From: Branchiostoma floridae
Taxonomy: Eukaryota; Chordata; Leptocardii; Amphioxiformes; Branchiostomatidae
Direction: 5' to 3'
DNA: 64,000 nt
Assembly (NCBI RefSeq): GCF_000003815.2
Contig: NC_049980.1
Coordinates: forward strand, 5,343,606-5,407,605
In this document: positions 31,022 to 43,489 of the stretch, one piece after another
How the letters are laid out: every line of letters starts with the position of its first letter
Position numbering within the stretch: the first letter of the stretch is position 1
Translations under genes and position numbers: made by a program
Notes under the pieces: generated by a model
The model's database searches: none
Seen by the model: the letters and a program-made list of their open reading frames with translations, nothing else
What the model was told of the DNA's origin: nothing

Positions 31022-34000
31022 CTGTAAAAGGTGTAAACATTCATCTGATTAATCTTCAAAATTTTCACATAGTTATAATTATATTAATTATTTAATAACT
31101 AATTTATCTTTCAACAAATTCATTTATTCAAATCTAAAAAAAAACCAAAGGACCAGACGGAGACACACCGCCTATCTGTTATCTTTTTCTCTTATGATAT
31201 TATACTGACAAATAAATCACCATTCCGCCCACATATTCTAATGCCAAGCAGTAGTTGTTAGTGTCCCTACCAAGCTTGCCGGTCAGGCTTTTGGGGGGGG
31301 GGGGGGATATACTATCGGATGTCTTTTTTAAAATACATATTATATGCAGTTTAATAATAATAAAGCCCAGAAGACCAACTTTCCACAGGAGGCTGCGACC
31401 ACTGAGAGACTACATAGTTATATCGTACAAAAAAATACAAATGAAGTTAACAACATTCTTACATCGCCTATTCCAATAATAAAACGAAGAAGCAAGTTTT
31501 AATTTTGGTCGTTTAGCCATCAATCCGTGAACGCTATCTAGTGGAAAGGGGGAATTGCAACGCTAAAAGTCCTAATTACTTACATGTATGTCGATAGAGG
31601 ATAAGAAAGAGAAGAAGAAAAAAATTATTTTAAAAAATTGGAAGTTGTGTATGATTTGCAATCTAGAACGTATACAGCATCTGTTTCACATGTATGCCAA
31701 TGAGAAAAACCTCTATTTTAAGCTGTAATTCCTGTTGGATAAAATTCCTGGGAATTCCGATGATGACTTGAAACTTACTTTTCTGTTTTCTGGTAAAGTT
31801 TTTGTTCAAATTTTAACTTTGTTCTGGAATCTTTATCTTCTAATGAAGGCCGTGTTCTTTCCTTAAGCTGCTACGGTTAAGAAAGGATGCGACATGCACC
31901 TCATTACCTTCTCCGAGAAAGTTTATTGCTGTTTGTATGCCTGTTTGTCAACAGCAGAACTCAAGAAGATACGACTGGATTCTTATGATATTTAGGAGAT
32001 GGGTAGGCGTTGGGACAAAAAAAGTTTGAACTCACACATGGGCCTTCTAGCGGATTTCTATGGTACTGCAGTCGATACAGTCGATCTCGTTACGCCTGCT
32101 TTTGTGATCTGTTCGAAATTGCCCTTTGAAGGCTATCATCCCATGCATACGTGCTCCTTTTGTCTAATGCCCCACCTTAAGCAATCAAAATAACTCTCCC
32201 ATAGTTTTATTCTATATTCTGTATAGCCCATTTCTTTGGAATCTACTAAATAGAGGGGTGAAAGTTCACCCTTTGTTGCACCAAACAAATCATCCCTACC
32301 CCTCCAGGCTATGGCTAACCCCCAATTTCGCTTGGCTGAGTAATTTTCACCCAGTGGGTCTTTAACATATAAGGCACGCCCTGCCAAAATAATGCTTCTT
32401 TGAGTAGTCAAAGTCCTCGGCATTTTGAGAGAAAAAAAAACAAACCGTTTAGCCAGACAAAACCTGTTCGACGTAATGTTAGCAATTTCTGGATATCTGA
32501 AAGTTGGGGGAGTGGAAAAGTATTCTTTACTTTTATCTGACTTTACTGGTGATATCTTTAAGGTCATTCCATGGGTGGTTTCAATGTTTGCATGTTCTTC
32601 TAACTGAACATGTGTTTTTTGTGCCCCATTACAGACAATATCACACAGCGCCAACGAAGATTTCAGCACTGAACTGAAGAAAACGTAAGAACATGATTGT
32701 GCAGGGTCATCACCTCACGAGGTTACTCGCACGATTTTTCCGTCTAATCATGCGTAATGATGAGTCCCTGCATCGAGGTTAACTGACATGTCAAACTAGG
32801 GGACGAGAAAAAGTCTCTAACTTTTGCACACCACTACACTTATAACAAATAGGGACACTTTTGAGTCCGTCCCAAGTTCCGACATTATAACTATAACAAA
32901 AGTAAAATTTTGTGGAAAAAGGAAAAACGCGTCTTTGCCGGCCATTTTTAATATCAAGGAAAACTGTCATTTGCAAAATGTCGCAAACTAGTCGCCAACT
33001 AGTCGCTAACAGTCGCGATCATCGCATATCTTTTTCTGTTGAATGTTTATCATCGTACATTGGTTTTTAGTTCGGTGGTCACGCTGCGATTTCCAAACAA
33101 AATTATCTTGTTTCTAATTTGGGGCCTAAAGTGAGTATATGACCTTCAGAGTGCCGCCATTTTGTTCGCAGAGGTCACACGTATTTTCCCGTGTGTCTCA
33201 CGTCCGTGTTATCGCAAAGTTGCCGCAATAATTTGTCGCCAACAAGCGCAGTACGCTTTGATAGTCAAGAGGCCAACATTTTAATGGCCACTGATACCCT
33301 GAAGACAACGGAGATGACCAATAAGTCCCCCTAATCTCTCGTTTAGGATTCTCTCCGCCAGATTACTAATGTTTGGGCCAATAGTCCTCGTTGCCTCAGG
33401 CGTACGAAATTCGTTCAAGATGATTACTAGCAACCAAGGGAGGGGGGTGTTCTATACAACTGCAGTTTAGAAAATTTTCAATGGCTTAAGATGATTATTT
33501 TCAATAGCTTAAGAGGAAAGAATTCGCTGACTGGTTTGCAATCTCCATGTGACCATATGCGCTCTTGGAATTAAAAAGGCAAAATTTAGCAACAGAAAAT
33601 TGCATTCTTTAGGGAGGGCTAAAAATACAACCGCGATAGATAGAGTCATTGGTTTGCTAAAATGAGATAAATACTTGTTCGTAAGCTCCTGTACAAACTA
33701 TAGAAGTCGAACCCACCAAAATTGAGAAAAGCTACAATTTTGCAAGAATAAAAAAAAATGTCCGTCAAGGACGCGACAACATGCACTTCATTGCCACCTG
33801 ACCAAAATGACCCTGCATTGATTTGTCACCATCAGTTCTGCATAATTAGCTCTTGATAACTTTTACGAGCATTCAAACTGTTGAGCAGTATGGTAGCCAA
33901 ATGCTAGCTTGTCGTTCCAACAAAGTTCCAACAACGGTGTGAGTTTTCACGAGGATCTTTATCTTGCCAAGGGCCTCAAGAAAAGTTGTATATTGTATCA

Positions 34001-34790
34001 AGAAAAATTATCAACCATTGACCAGCAGAGCCTATCCACATGACGATATGCCTAGTCATGTCAAATACTTTCGAAAAGTCGACTAGTGCCAAGGTATACG
34101 TTTTTCGTTCCACAATCGGTGCATTGTGAAACATTGTGAAAGCTTCGAAATTCTGTAATAATATTGTTATACATGTATATACAGTCATGCAGCAAAATAT
34201 TCTAAATTCTTGCTCCAAAATTCTTTTCTTTTTCGACTTAATATAGTTTATAGCTTTTTGTTGTCAATAATAAGTGGTAACTTCTTATTGTAGTTGGGTT
34301 GCAATGATGGCAAAAACAAGTCTGTATGTTACCATCATAGTAATGACGTATCAAGGTGATCAAGATCTAAAATATTTAGTCGCCCTGACTCGGTACAAGG
34401 TTAAAACAGCTTGTATACTATCCGCAACCTTAGCCATAGATTTTTACACAATATAGCACGTTGATATTAAAAAAAGATCACTTAAACGAGTACACGCAAA
34501 CCACCCGCATAAATAAGGGCTACGCACAAGGCACGAAAGGGGAGAATAATCTTAAATAATCGGCAGCCCCACCCCATACCAGGCCAAGTCAATTACCGAT
34601 CCCACGGGGTCTACAACATTCTTTTACACAATAGAGCGTTATATTTTTCACACACAGAAGAAAAAAAATCCCCAAATGTACCAACATTCGCATAAATCTG
34701 ATGCGCTCCGCATAAATCACAATTCTACAGAATGAAGGACATGGGAGAATGAGGTAGAAGTCAACAAAGAAAGGGTTCGGATTTACTCAC
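31022..34790 (-). other. Gene B intron 1 (3.8 kb)
   Basis: No host exon recognised. It holds a poly-G run (31290), the block shared with gene A intron 1 (32300-32800) and otherwise AT-rich unique-looking sequence. Confidence 0.65.
32300..32800. repeat. Intron-1 block shared by genes A and B (gene B copy)
   Basis: Counterpart of 9870-10390; see that entry for the matching words. The spacing between the two matching sub-blocks is about the same in both genes. Confidence 0.75.
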
Positions 34791-34845
34791 CTAAGTACAA
34801 ATTAGCCGCCAGAATGGCGCTGAAAAGCCCAAGGGCAACCTTCAT
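34791..34845 (-). CDS. Gene B exon 1: signal peptide
   Basis: ATG at 34845 opens 18 codons, MKVALGLFSAILAANLYL, ending in phase 1 at a GTGAGT donor. The core is hydrophobic with small residues before the junction, so cleavage near the A-A-S formed with exon 2 is plausible. Gene A exon 1 and its flanks are homologous, which supports this start. Confidence 0.85.
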
Positions 34846-34854
34846 GTCGTTGCG

Positions 34855-35230
34855 TGTCGAGCTCTGTTGCCTGTTCTTCTGAAAAGTTTCCGTCGCACAA
34901 CTTTAGACTCTAGTTTCCCTGGCTGACCAGAGACGCACCGTAGGCCGAGTCGAACCGTCGGAAGCTCAGAGTTCGGTCTGGATTCGCGCCTATCTACGTA
35001 ACCGTCTCGTGCGCACTGTGAACTTCTTGACACTGCTCCTGGCTATTTTTGTCAAAAGTGGCCGAAATCCTTCGGACGCACAACTTGAGCCTCTGACCAG
35101 TAGGCAGCAAGTTGAGGAAGCGCAATCTCTCCCGACTAATCAGAAGGAGCGCGCAAGAAATCCGACGTGTACGCGCGCCGGCTCTCCCGTGCACGTCTGT
35201 GGTAGTACACGGGACTAGACTAGACTACGC
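34855..35230 (-). promoter_or_regulatory. Gene B 5' leader region with internal duplication
   Basis: Sequence upstream of the gene B ATG matches the gene A leader (GACTGACCAAAGAGACACCG at 14186 against GGCTGACCAGAGACGCACCG at 34920). A second similar copy lies at 35045-35110 (AAAAGTGGCCGAAATCC, CGCACAACTTGAGCC). Probably 5' UTR and proximal promoter; the transcription start is not visible. Confidence 0.5.
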
Positions 35231-35829
35231 CCCTAAACGTTGGCTGCACGCCACACCTTGATGTGACGTCGTTCAAGAATGCAATACATAGGCGTGGTCA
35301 GGGTCATCTACACGTACATTCAGGGGTTAAAATCTAATCCTCAAAATTTCATAAGTCACCATGGAACCATTGATAAGCTCTTTGACGCCAACTCGCACAG
35401 AGGTACACGTATACCTTTAATGTGATATAGAAATCATATTTCGTAAGTAACAAATGAGTTCCGTTGTAGCCAAGACATGAGACGCTGAACATAAATCAAC
35501 AAAGACAAAGAAAACGTTTGTCTACTTTTCACATATTTTACGTATAATCTATATTTATTAATCTTCATCTAACTTTAATGATATATAGTTTAACATGGCA
35601 TATCTCCCCTAAACATCGCCATCGGCTAGACAAAACGATGTTGCAATAGGAGGCTGTACATGAGGCCACGTCGTATTTCGAATCATGAGTTTTTGCCCTA
35701 AAACGTACCATTAGTTTTGAAGATACGTACCAACTGTGACTAGTGCTGCCTCTGTTATAAAGCTAGATCATAAACGTGCATAATATCGTCGATATTAGGG
35801 CAGTAGAAAATGCCAGAAATCATTGAAAA

Positions 35830-35908
35830 GGCGTCTCAGAAACCCCTTCCGCAACCCCTAGATAATCGTAGCAAGGTCGGTGGCTTATCAACACCTTCAG
35901 GGTCATTG
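35830..35908 (-). promoter_or_regulatory. Conserved upstream block shared with gene A
   Basis: Counterpart of 14569-14645, here about 1.0 kb upstream of the gene B ATG. Conserved while neighbouring sequence has diverged. Confidence 0.45.
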
Positions 35909-35991
35909 CTTTAATGCAAGAGATCAAACGTGACATCTCTGTCAAAGCGAACATTATGAATCATGGTGGATGCGCGCCACACATAGATCTT

Positions 35992-36258
35992 ACCCGACCC
36001 CCTAGTTCCCTGGGAGCCAGACAGGACCGGGTAGCTAGCTAGTATTGTTCGGGGAGCCAAGGCAGTCAGCCCCCCGATCTCACATTAGCACACCGGGGAG
36101 TGTATTAAAGCCCGAAGAAGTTATCGTTACCCTTTTAGTAGGTGGACCTCATCGGGCTTAAACTCTCCGGGGCGCTAATAGGAGATCGGCGGGCATTGGA
36201 CCACCGAATAAACTGTCCTAGCTGCCCGATCCCGGCTGGCCCCCAGGGTAACCCCCTA
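35992..36258. mobile_element. GC-rich foldback element
   Basis: Arms pair across about 120 bp: CCCTGGGAGCCAGACAGGAC on the left against GGCTGGCCCCCAGGG on the right, GATCTCACATTAGCAC against GCGCTAATAGGAGATC, and AGCCCGAAGAAG against CTCATCGGGCTT. Confidence 0.8.
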
Positions 36259-36529
36259 GACTAGTGCTTATTGTACTTTGTCTCGCTCAGTGAAAGTAGA
36301 AGATTGTTATCTATCAGTAAGAGTCCTGTCACATTCGTCGCAATGTGAGAGCATTGTTGAGCCATTCAAGTATACGTCTTAAAATTTCAGCTGTCTTCCT
36401 ACGGAATTCACTGTCTTAGCTTTTTTTATTTGTTTTCGGACAAAAGAGGACAACGTTGTACTGCGCTCAAGTTATGAGCGAGTTACGCCATATACAAGGT
36501 AAAGCTATTTTACAATATAACTCCCAGAC

Positions 36530-36665
36530 TGAAGTCAGGTACCCATTTTTACACCTTGGTGAAATGAGGAAGATCATGTAAATGGCTCAACGTCGAGAGT
36601 ACAGTGAGTACCGAACCCGGGACTTCCAGGTTCCGAGCCCTACACTCTATCGGGTACGCAGCAAA
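36530..36665 (-). mobile_element. tRNA-derived SINE
   Basis: Tail CTGAAGTCAGGTACCCATTT and body GAGTACCGAACCCGGGACTT on plus; minus strand has a B-box-like GTCCCGGGTTCGGTACTC and a decayed A box near TGCGTACCCGATAG. Confidence 0.65.
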
Positions 36666-38989
36666 CGACGCCATAGCTCCACGAGAACGGTTGGTTCTGT
36701 CACAGCCTTCTTGAAAATTCTACTACATCAAAATCCTACGACCACCTGCGACGAATGCGACCTCGCTATGTCAATACACAAAGAATGCATACTATACTCT
36801 AGTCAAACTTATGAAAGAGCATTTGTCTCACTTCATGGATTTTACCAAAGCTTTTGAAAATCTGTGGAGAAGCCGTTGACTGTTTTGTGGTTGTAATCGC
36901 ATGAAAACTGTGCCTTGGTTTGCAATTAACTACCATAGAGATGGACTGTGACAGAATTAGGCAGTCCAGCACTTTATCTACCCCTCCCCAAATTATAGGG
37001 GCCACGGCATGCTTTCCCTCTCATTACACGCGTTGTTACATCATCGTCTTTGACTGAATCCAACTATGAAACGGGTGGATATAAATAATAATACCCTTCG
37101 TTACCCGCAGGCTACTTGCAAGGGAACATATAAATTGTACCAGTCTGATTGTATATAATGAAGGGGATAGAACAAAGGCGTATGGTCTACATGTACGTTT
37201 TTAGATGCATGATCATAAGGTTTGACGTTTTTGACGAATTAATAGTGACACATGCACTTTTGCATGTAATTGATAGTGACACATGCACTTTTGCAGATCC
37301 ATACGATAAGAGAGATAGACTAGTGCGACAATACATTTTGAGGCAGGACAGAACCATTCAAAAGAAAGGGGTGAACAGACAGTCTGTTGAGAATAAGAAA
37401 CCATGACAATATGTCACAAAAGTTGTCCAACGAGACAGCAGAACAATTCATAGAAACGCAAGGGGAATTTTCTATTTTGACCTCAAAAGTACGCGCTCAG
37501 ATATGTGCAATTGTACCATGACATACTGTATATCCCTATGATTCTAGTCGAACCGTCTTCAAAATTCTTTGTTCCTATTTAAGCTTTTAACAAGATGATT
37601 ACCTAGGCGTTCCCCCTTTGTCAAAAATATCTCAACTAAAGATCAGCTAAAAAGCAGAGACCCCCCCCACACACACACACATAAAATAAATACAACGCCT
37701 ATTGCATCCAATCCAAGGGTTTCCCACTATCCTATCAAACAAATGCTTTACAATCCGTAACTTAACTTAACCCTTTTGTCCAACAATCTCCATTTTTTTT
37801 ACGTAGAACTCGTAAAAAACTTGTTGACTCATGCTAAGTATAGTTTAGATAATTATCTTCACACCCATCACCACCAAGCACGAAGCCAGATAAGTGAGGG
37901 CGATCTTTTGACCTTCTTGAAGATGACACCAAAGATGGGAATGTTTTGGCGCGAACTTTGGTGTGACGTTACAAGGTCGTTGACATGTCGAAATAGGGTG
38001 TAGCCAATGTGGGATGGGTCCGACATTGCGAGGGCATAGCGTTGAATTTTTCTGATTTTCCTCGTTGGATTGTAGATACGATTATATGAAGTATGAACAT
38101 ACATAATACAATAACATTTTTTTAGATTATTGTTACTCTCTAAGTGATTTTTATGTACTCTTTATGAGGTTACAGCCTTAGGGTAATAGAGTCCTCATTG
38201 CTCAATTATGTAGTTATTCCGCTTCGAAGCGTCTAGAAAAGCCGGGGGTAGCAGAACATAGTTTTCGCCTTACGGGATTTCTATAGTTAAGGACCACAAG
38301 GTGACTAACTTTTACGAGGTAAAAAGACTAGAGAATGCCACACTAGAGACACATGAAACTGTATATGTTTGAGATTAGGGCACAATATTATCAAAAAAAT
38401 GAAATGATCTTCTCCACGTATCGGGCTTTCATGCACGTCCGCTTTCAAATATAGCGCTCAGCGGAGGTCAACTGAACTGCAGCCGTCTCACCTTGAATCG
38501 AAGTTGCGTAATGGGGGCTTGTATACACTGTGACAAAAACTTGACGATCCGAAGCATGTCAAAGCACATTTAGGCACAATTTAAACCTGACTGCCTGACA
38601 TGATTTCATGTAAGATTTTCAAACTAATTCGACAATTTTGTCCTTACTATGTACCGCGTCAGCAATAGAGACTGGGGTCGCGCATTTAATGCGGTATTCT
38701 GCTATACCTTGTTGTGCTTTTGAGGGGGGGGGGGGGCAGTGGTGGTAGTTGTGGAGGTATTTGCCCCAGTTCACAGTTCACGCATCTATCTAACGAACTC
38801 AACATTCCTCATATTGGCAAAGAGGTTTTTATTTTATTTTGGTACTTGTAAGATTTGCAGCGGGGGGAGGGGGACACTATTTTGTGTAGCGATGTTGTTA
38901 GTTCATTATATTTCAGCCATACCATAGGTATGGTGAAATATATTGTATTCATAATGTTTCTTTCTTTCTTTCTTTCTCCTGTCAAATCT

Positions 38990-39493
38990 TCAGAACACGG
39001 TATCTCCGTTGTTCCTCAACCGAATGACTTGAAATTTGGCGCAAGAGTAGAGTGGGCCAATACCCTCGGACGTTTTTTTCATTTTTTCCATATCTGTCTC
39101 TTAAATGATTTTATTAAGGTTTTTTGGTCATCTTAAGACCAAAACTGTGTATTTGGGCCCCCTGTACCCTGGTATTATAACCGAATGAGCTGAAATTTGG
39201 CACAGATGTGCCTTGATAAGTCCCCCATATAGATTCAATATCAGTTTTGGTGTACAGTATAAGGAAATGCTTATTTTCGCGATTTTTTGGTCATTTGTTG
39301 ACCAAAAAAGGACACTTTTGGCTCCTGTACCCTGGTTTTAGAACCGGATGACCTGAAATTTAGTATAGGAGTGCCCTAGACATATGCGCACATGGATTCA
39401 TTAACACTTGAGGCATACTGTACAATAAAATGCTTAATTTTGCGATTATTTGGCCATTTTATGACCAAAAACGTACACTTTTGGCTCTGGTGC
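38990..39493. repeat. Minisatellite of about 150-bp units
   Basis: Three units with AACCGAATGA(C/G)(C/T)TGAAATTTGG near 39018, 39180 and 39342, followed each time by TTTTTGGTCAT-type text. Runs into the gap. Confidence 0.82.
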
Positions 39494-39767
39494 NNNNNNN
39501 NNNNNNNNNNNNNNNNNNNNNNNNNNNNNNNNNNNNNNNNNNNNNNNNNNNNNNNNNNNNNNNNNNNNNNNNNNNNNNNNNNNNNNNNNNNNNNNNNNNN
39601 NNNNNNNNNNNNNNNNNNNNNNNNNNNNNNNNNNNNNNNNNNNNNNNNNNNNNNNNNNNNNNNNNNNNNNNNNNNNNNNNNNNNNNNNNNNNNNNNNNNN
39701 NNNNNNNNNNNNNNNNNNNNNNNNNNNNNNNNNNNNNNNNNNNNNNNNNNNNNNNNNNNNNNNNNNN
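39494..39767. other. Assembly gap (274 N)
   Basis: Run of N between two minisatellites, probably unresolved repeat. Confidence 1.
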
Positions 39768-40450
39768 TTTTTTTAAAATTCATCATTGGACTGGTGAAGT
39801 CTTTCAGTGGGTGCATTTTGGACAGGTCTATTTCGCAATTTTACAGAAAGTGTGCTGGAAGAGTCTATTCTCACACGGAGGGGGGATTTGTTTGAAGTTC
39901 ATATTTTGGACTTTGGTGACTTCTAGTTTGTCAAAGTCTTTCAGTAGGGTTATTTTTGGACTGGTCTAATTTGCAATTTTACTTGGATGTGCTGGAAGAG
40001 TCCATTCTTGCATTGAGGGGGGCTTTTTTAAAAATCCATTTTTTTGGACTTCAGTGATTATGTCAAAGTCCTATTTTAACGGATTTATTTTTGGACTGCT
40101 CTACTTTACATGGAAGAGTCCATTTTTGCACACGGAAGGGAGATTTTTTCAAATTCAGTTTTGGACGGGTGATGATTCAAAATTCAATTTTTAATGGAAG
40201 TGTTTTAGACTGGTCTATCATACCTTGTCATGCACTGGGACCTTTTTTGCTAAATTCAATTTTGGATTTGGTTTCTTATTCAAAACGCCAAGGTTTCAGT
40301 GTGAGTATTTCTGCACTGGTCTATTGTGCAAATTCACATAGGGTGCACTGGAGTCCATTCTTGAACGGGGGAATTTTGTAAGATTCCTTTTGGGTTAAAT
40401 CGTCATCAGTAAAAGTGATTTTTCAAATGGGTGATTTTGACATAGTCTAT
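39768..40450. repeat. Second minisatellite, about 140-bp units
   Basis: GGACTGGTCTA, CAATTTTAC and GGAAGAGTCCATTCTTGCA recur four to five times with growing divergence. Unrelated in sequence to the array before the gap. Confidence 0.75.
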
Positions 40451-41535
40451 TGTTGCATGGGGAGGGAGATGGCTGAAATATGCTGTATTTGCTCTCAAGC
40501 AAATGTCGGCCTTTCTAGTTCATTTGATATTTGTCAATAGATATACACATGTAACTAGCATTTCCCATCTTACGTCACTGATTCATATACATTCAAATGC
40601 ATTAATTTCACCTTTTTTATTGTGAAGTATGGCATGGTAAATAAAAAGGCTCTCTAACTTCGAATGCTACTTTTAATTCGTTACACAACAATCTTTATAA
40701 GGTGACTACAAAATGTTCTATTGCATTTTGATCATGGTAGCAAGAATGAAATTATATTATCTTACGAAATTTCTCGATTATCTTGTAATTGCGGCATTGA
40801 GGATGACAATATGTTTACAACATTGACACAGCTATACGATAGGTAGGTTCCCTTTAGCCTTGAGGCTGTAAATGCCATCGTAACCACAACTATCATTGTG
40901 GAATTCCAAGTTTTGTCCGACGATAATTCCAGAAGCATGGCAGAAGTACAAAGCTTTCTGTGTGGCCTACTATCCGCTATAGCAAGAGACTAAGTTTATA
41001 TCCATGACAAAAAAGGATCTAATATGAATTTGTTTCTAAATGCTATAATGTGACTATAATCTCATTATGATTATTTCCATGGAATAAAAATTAGTATTAC
41101 AACATCGTACATTAGTTAGATATGGATTCATGGGAATATCAATAGGCATGGAATTTACAACACAACGACGCATTCCCAAATCCGGCAGGAGAGGAATTGA
41201 CAATGATAACTTTATTTCTAACTCCTCTATTAAGAGTTTTCGTCAATGAATAAAGAATTAACGTTTAGTCGGTGTCTCAATGATACTCTATATAAAGATT
41301 GTAGAGGGAGGGCGGCAACATACAACACTGGTTTGATTTAATATTGTTATAACGTCAAACATTGTCCTCCATACTTAGACGTCACAACCGTCAATTATGT
41401 TGAACCACCCATCACGTGACACAGGGCGTGTTCAAGGACAAACAAAATCCAGGTAGATACAAAACCCCTTTCATATAACCGGTCGTCCTACAGAACGCCA
41501 TGGGTGGGAGAACAACTTCTAAATATACACACACA

Positions 41536-41912
41536 ATTATCTCTGAAAAGTAGCACGTAGACCATGTATAATATGGTTCTGAGTCATTCAGGAGTGGTCA
41601 TGTCGTGAACTCTAATCTTCATGTAGATATACAATTATCTCTGAAAAGTAGCACGTAGAATATGTATGATATGGTTTTGAGTCATTCAGGGTCGGTCATG
41701 TGGGAAACTTTAGTCTTCATTCCTAGCTGTAAGTACGTAAAGACGCTATGTAATATGCTACGGTCACATATTACACAGCGTTTTTACATTCAAAGATAAT
41801 AGTCTGTATTTACAGCAAAGAATGAAGATTAGAGTTTTAGTACATGACCACTCCTGGATCACTCAGAACCATATTATATACAATGTTTAGCGCGCTACTT
41901 TTCAGAGATAGT
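41536..41912. mobile_element. Foldback element with an extra arm copy
   Basis: 41634-41770 and 41772-41912 are inverted (TTATCTCTGAAAAGTAGCAC against GCTACTTTTCAGAGATA; TCATTCAGG against CACTCAGAAC). 41536-41625 is an additional direct copy of the left arm. Confidence 0.8.
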
Positions 41913-43315
41913 TACTAGCATGTATTTTCGAGAACGAAAAGTATGATGTAAAACACAACAAAACACATAGAAAGTAAATTTTTTCTTCATCAAATTTTGC
42001 ATACGTCTTGATAAACACTTTTTCGTTTCGGCAACCATACCGTTCGGGTATCGGTTTTGAAATACGACCGTAGCATATACTTAGCGAGGCAGAACAGCAA
42101 AACACTATATAAAACACAAGGATTGTAAAGTATCCCGGTACACTATACTAGCACATACATATAAAGATAACTCAGACTATCCTTGATTTAAACCACTATC
42201 AGCACCCCTATCTTGCCTACTTAAAATCACAAAATACGACCCCAGAGTTGAAATTTAAAACAAAACAACAACAAAATTTCGATCACCGGCCACTAATTGT
42301 TATCTAATTCTTATGTCATCCTTAATCACTTATTTGAATCATCAGCAGTAGCGACGTCCATTTCGTCGCTGGGTTTTCCGATGATGTCCATCATGGTCTG
42401 GTGTTGATTGGATGAACAGGGATTGGGTGCGATTCGTTAGATCATCGCAAGGAGGCACATGGTAAGAAACAGAAAAGAGATTCAGTCATACAACTGGCTT
42501 GTATGTCCGATGCAAAGATACAAACAACACTGCAAAGCCAGTGCAACAGGGTACATCTCAGCCATTTACCAAAACCATATCGGGCACTCCTTCAACCTCA
42601 AACCACCTGATTTAGACAGGCAATCTACGGGCAAACTGCCACCACCCTAAGCAGGAAAAGACACTTGCGATGAAATCTGCACACCACCCTACCACCAAGA
42701 ACGAAGGTCGTTGACCTTTTCGTCTCACCGGCTGTACCGACCGCTGCTCTTCACTCGTTAACTTACAAAAACAACGAAAGTGCTCTCAAAAGGAATATCA
42801 TCAAAGGGATGTCATCGATTGCGTCTTTTTCTTACCTGTCCTTGTTCTTGTTACCTGGTGTGGACAAACATATTCAGTGTCAGTGATTTCATTTTCATTG
42901 TTTCTTTTCGTTGAACACATTCCTTAAGTTTGCTTTGATGCATGTTTTAAGGATGAGTGAAAATTTGTTTGATGATCGCACAAGTCCTTGAGACGTTATA
43001 CAAGTACTTGTTGTTTGAAACATCTGCGTCTTTCCTGACTAGTTCTACTACTCATACATGCATCATGATCGCCTATGAAAATTATTGATTATGGTTTCTT
43101 TGTCGGTTCTTCATTCATTCATTGCCAGTTCCACAATACCGAAAATATGGGGGTGATTTCTGACATTATTACATCGATCATAACATCAGCTACCGCGAAA
43201 AAAAAGAACGTGCATCATCGCGCAACTGAGTACAGACGACATGCCAAACTACATACGAATGCGACAAACATATAGTGATACATATGCGAACACTCATTAA
43301 ATCGTACAAAAAAAT

Positions 43316-43351
43316 ACTCTGTCGACGGAGGTTAACCTCCGGTCACAGAGT
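43316..43351. other. 36-bp near-perfect palindrome over the gene C stop codon
   Basis: ACTCTGTCGACGGAGG on the left pairs with CCTCCGGTCACAGAGT on the right around TTAA. The stop codon of gene C (43334-43332) sits at the centre, so the mRNA would form a hairpin there. Confidence 0.85.
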
Positions 43352-43489
43352 AATAAGAGTAAACATTTGCATCACCTGCTGCTGCCCCGGCACTGCAGAA
43401 TAAAGCGGCAAGAAGGGCCAGAAGTACAACGCCAGCCAGCGCAGACCCTCCAGCTATGGCGGCGATATCTCCTTCTGAAAGTCCACCAG
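43332..43489 (-). CDS. Gene C exon 21: transmembrane segment, tail and stop
   Basis: After acceptor TTTTCAG the exon reads GGLSEGDIAAIAGGSALAG, then a hydrophobic run VVLLALLAALFC, then a short tail ending YYSVTGG and TAA at 43334-43332. 52 codons including stop. The run of about 23 nonpolar residues is a good transmembrane helix; the tail of about 20 residues is Ala/Gly then Tyr-rich (VYSYY). This makes gene C a membrane protein, or GPI-like if processed; the first is favoured because of the tail after the helix. Confidence 0.82.

Larger units (their letters stand above)
16851..34845 (-). other. Gene B: vWA-EGF-multi-sushi gene
   Basis: Minus-strand gene assembled from 24 exons: signal peptide 34791-34845, microexon 30992-31021, vWA 30014-30589, EGF 29458-29577 and 20 intact sushi exons from 28726-28899 down to 16851-17027. 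All are phase 1-1 after exon 1. A 21st sushi exon (26216-26336) is broken by a transposon. The join across exons 1-5 reads smoothly in frame. Predicted secreted or surface protein with a metal-binding vWA head, an EGF and a long sushi stalk. Family resemblance is to SVEP1/polydom-like and complement-related proteins; function is not shown by the sequence. The terminal exon was not found, so membrane anchoring is unknown. Confidence 0.82.
34846..43331. other. Spacer between gene B start and gene C end (8.5 kb)
   Basis: No host coding sequence recognised. Contains the gene B 5' flank, a foldback (35992-36258), a SINE (36530-36665), simple repeats, two minisatellites with a gap (38990-40450) and another foldback (41634-41912). 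The short open frames here show no recognisable domain. Confidence 0.6.

Noticed and set aside
36582..36857. 91-codon plus frame in the B-C spacer
   Set aside because: Its first half is SINE sequence and the remainder has no recognisable domain or splice context.
39376..39969. Open frames across the 274-N gap
   Set aside because: Made long only by unknown bases; the real sequence on both sides is minisatellite.
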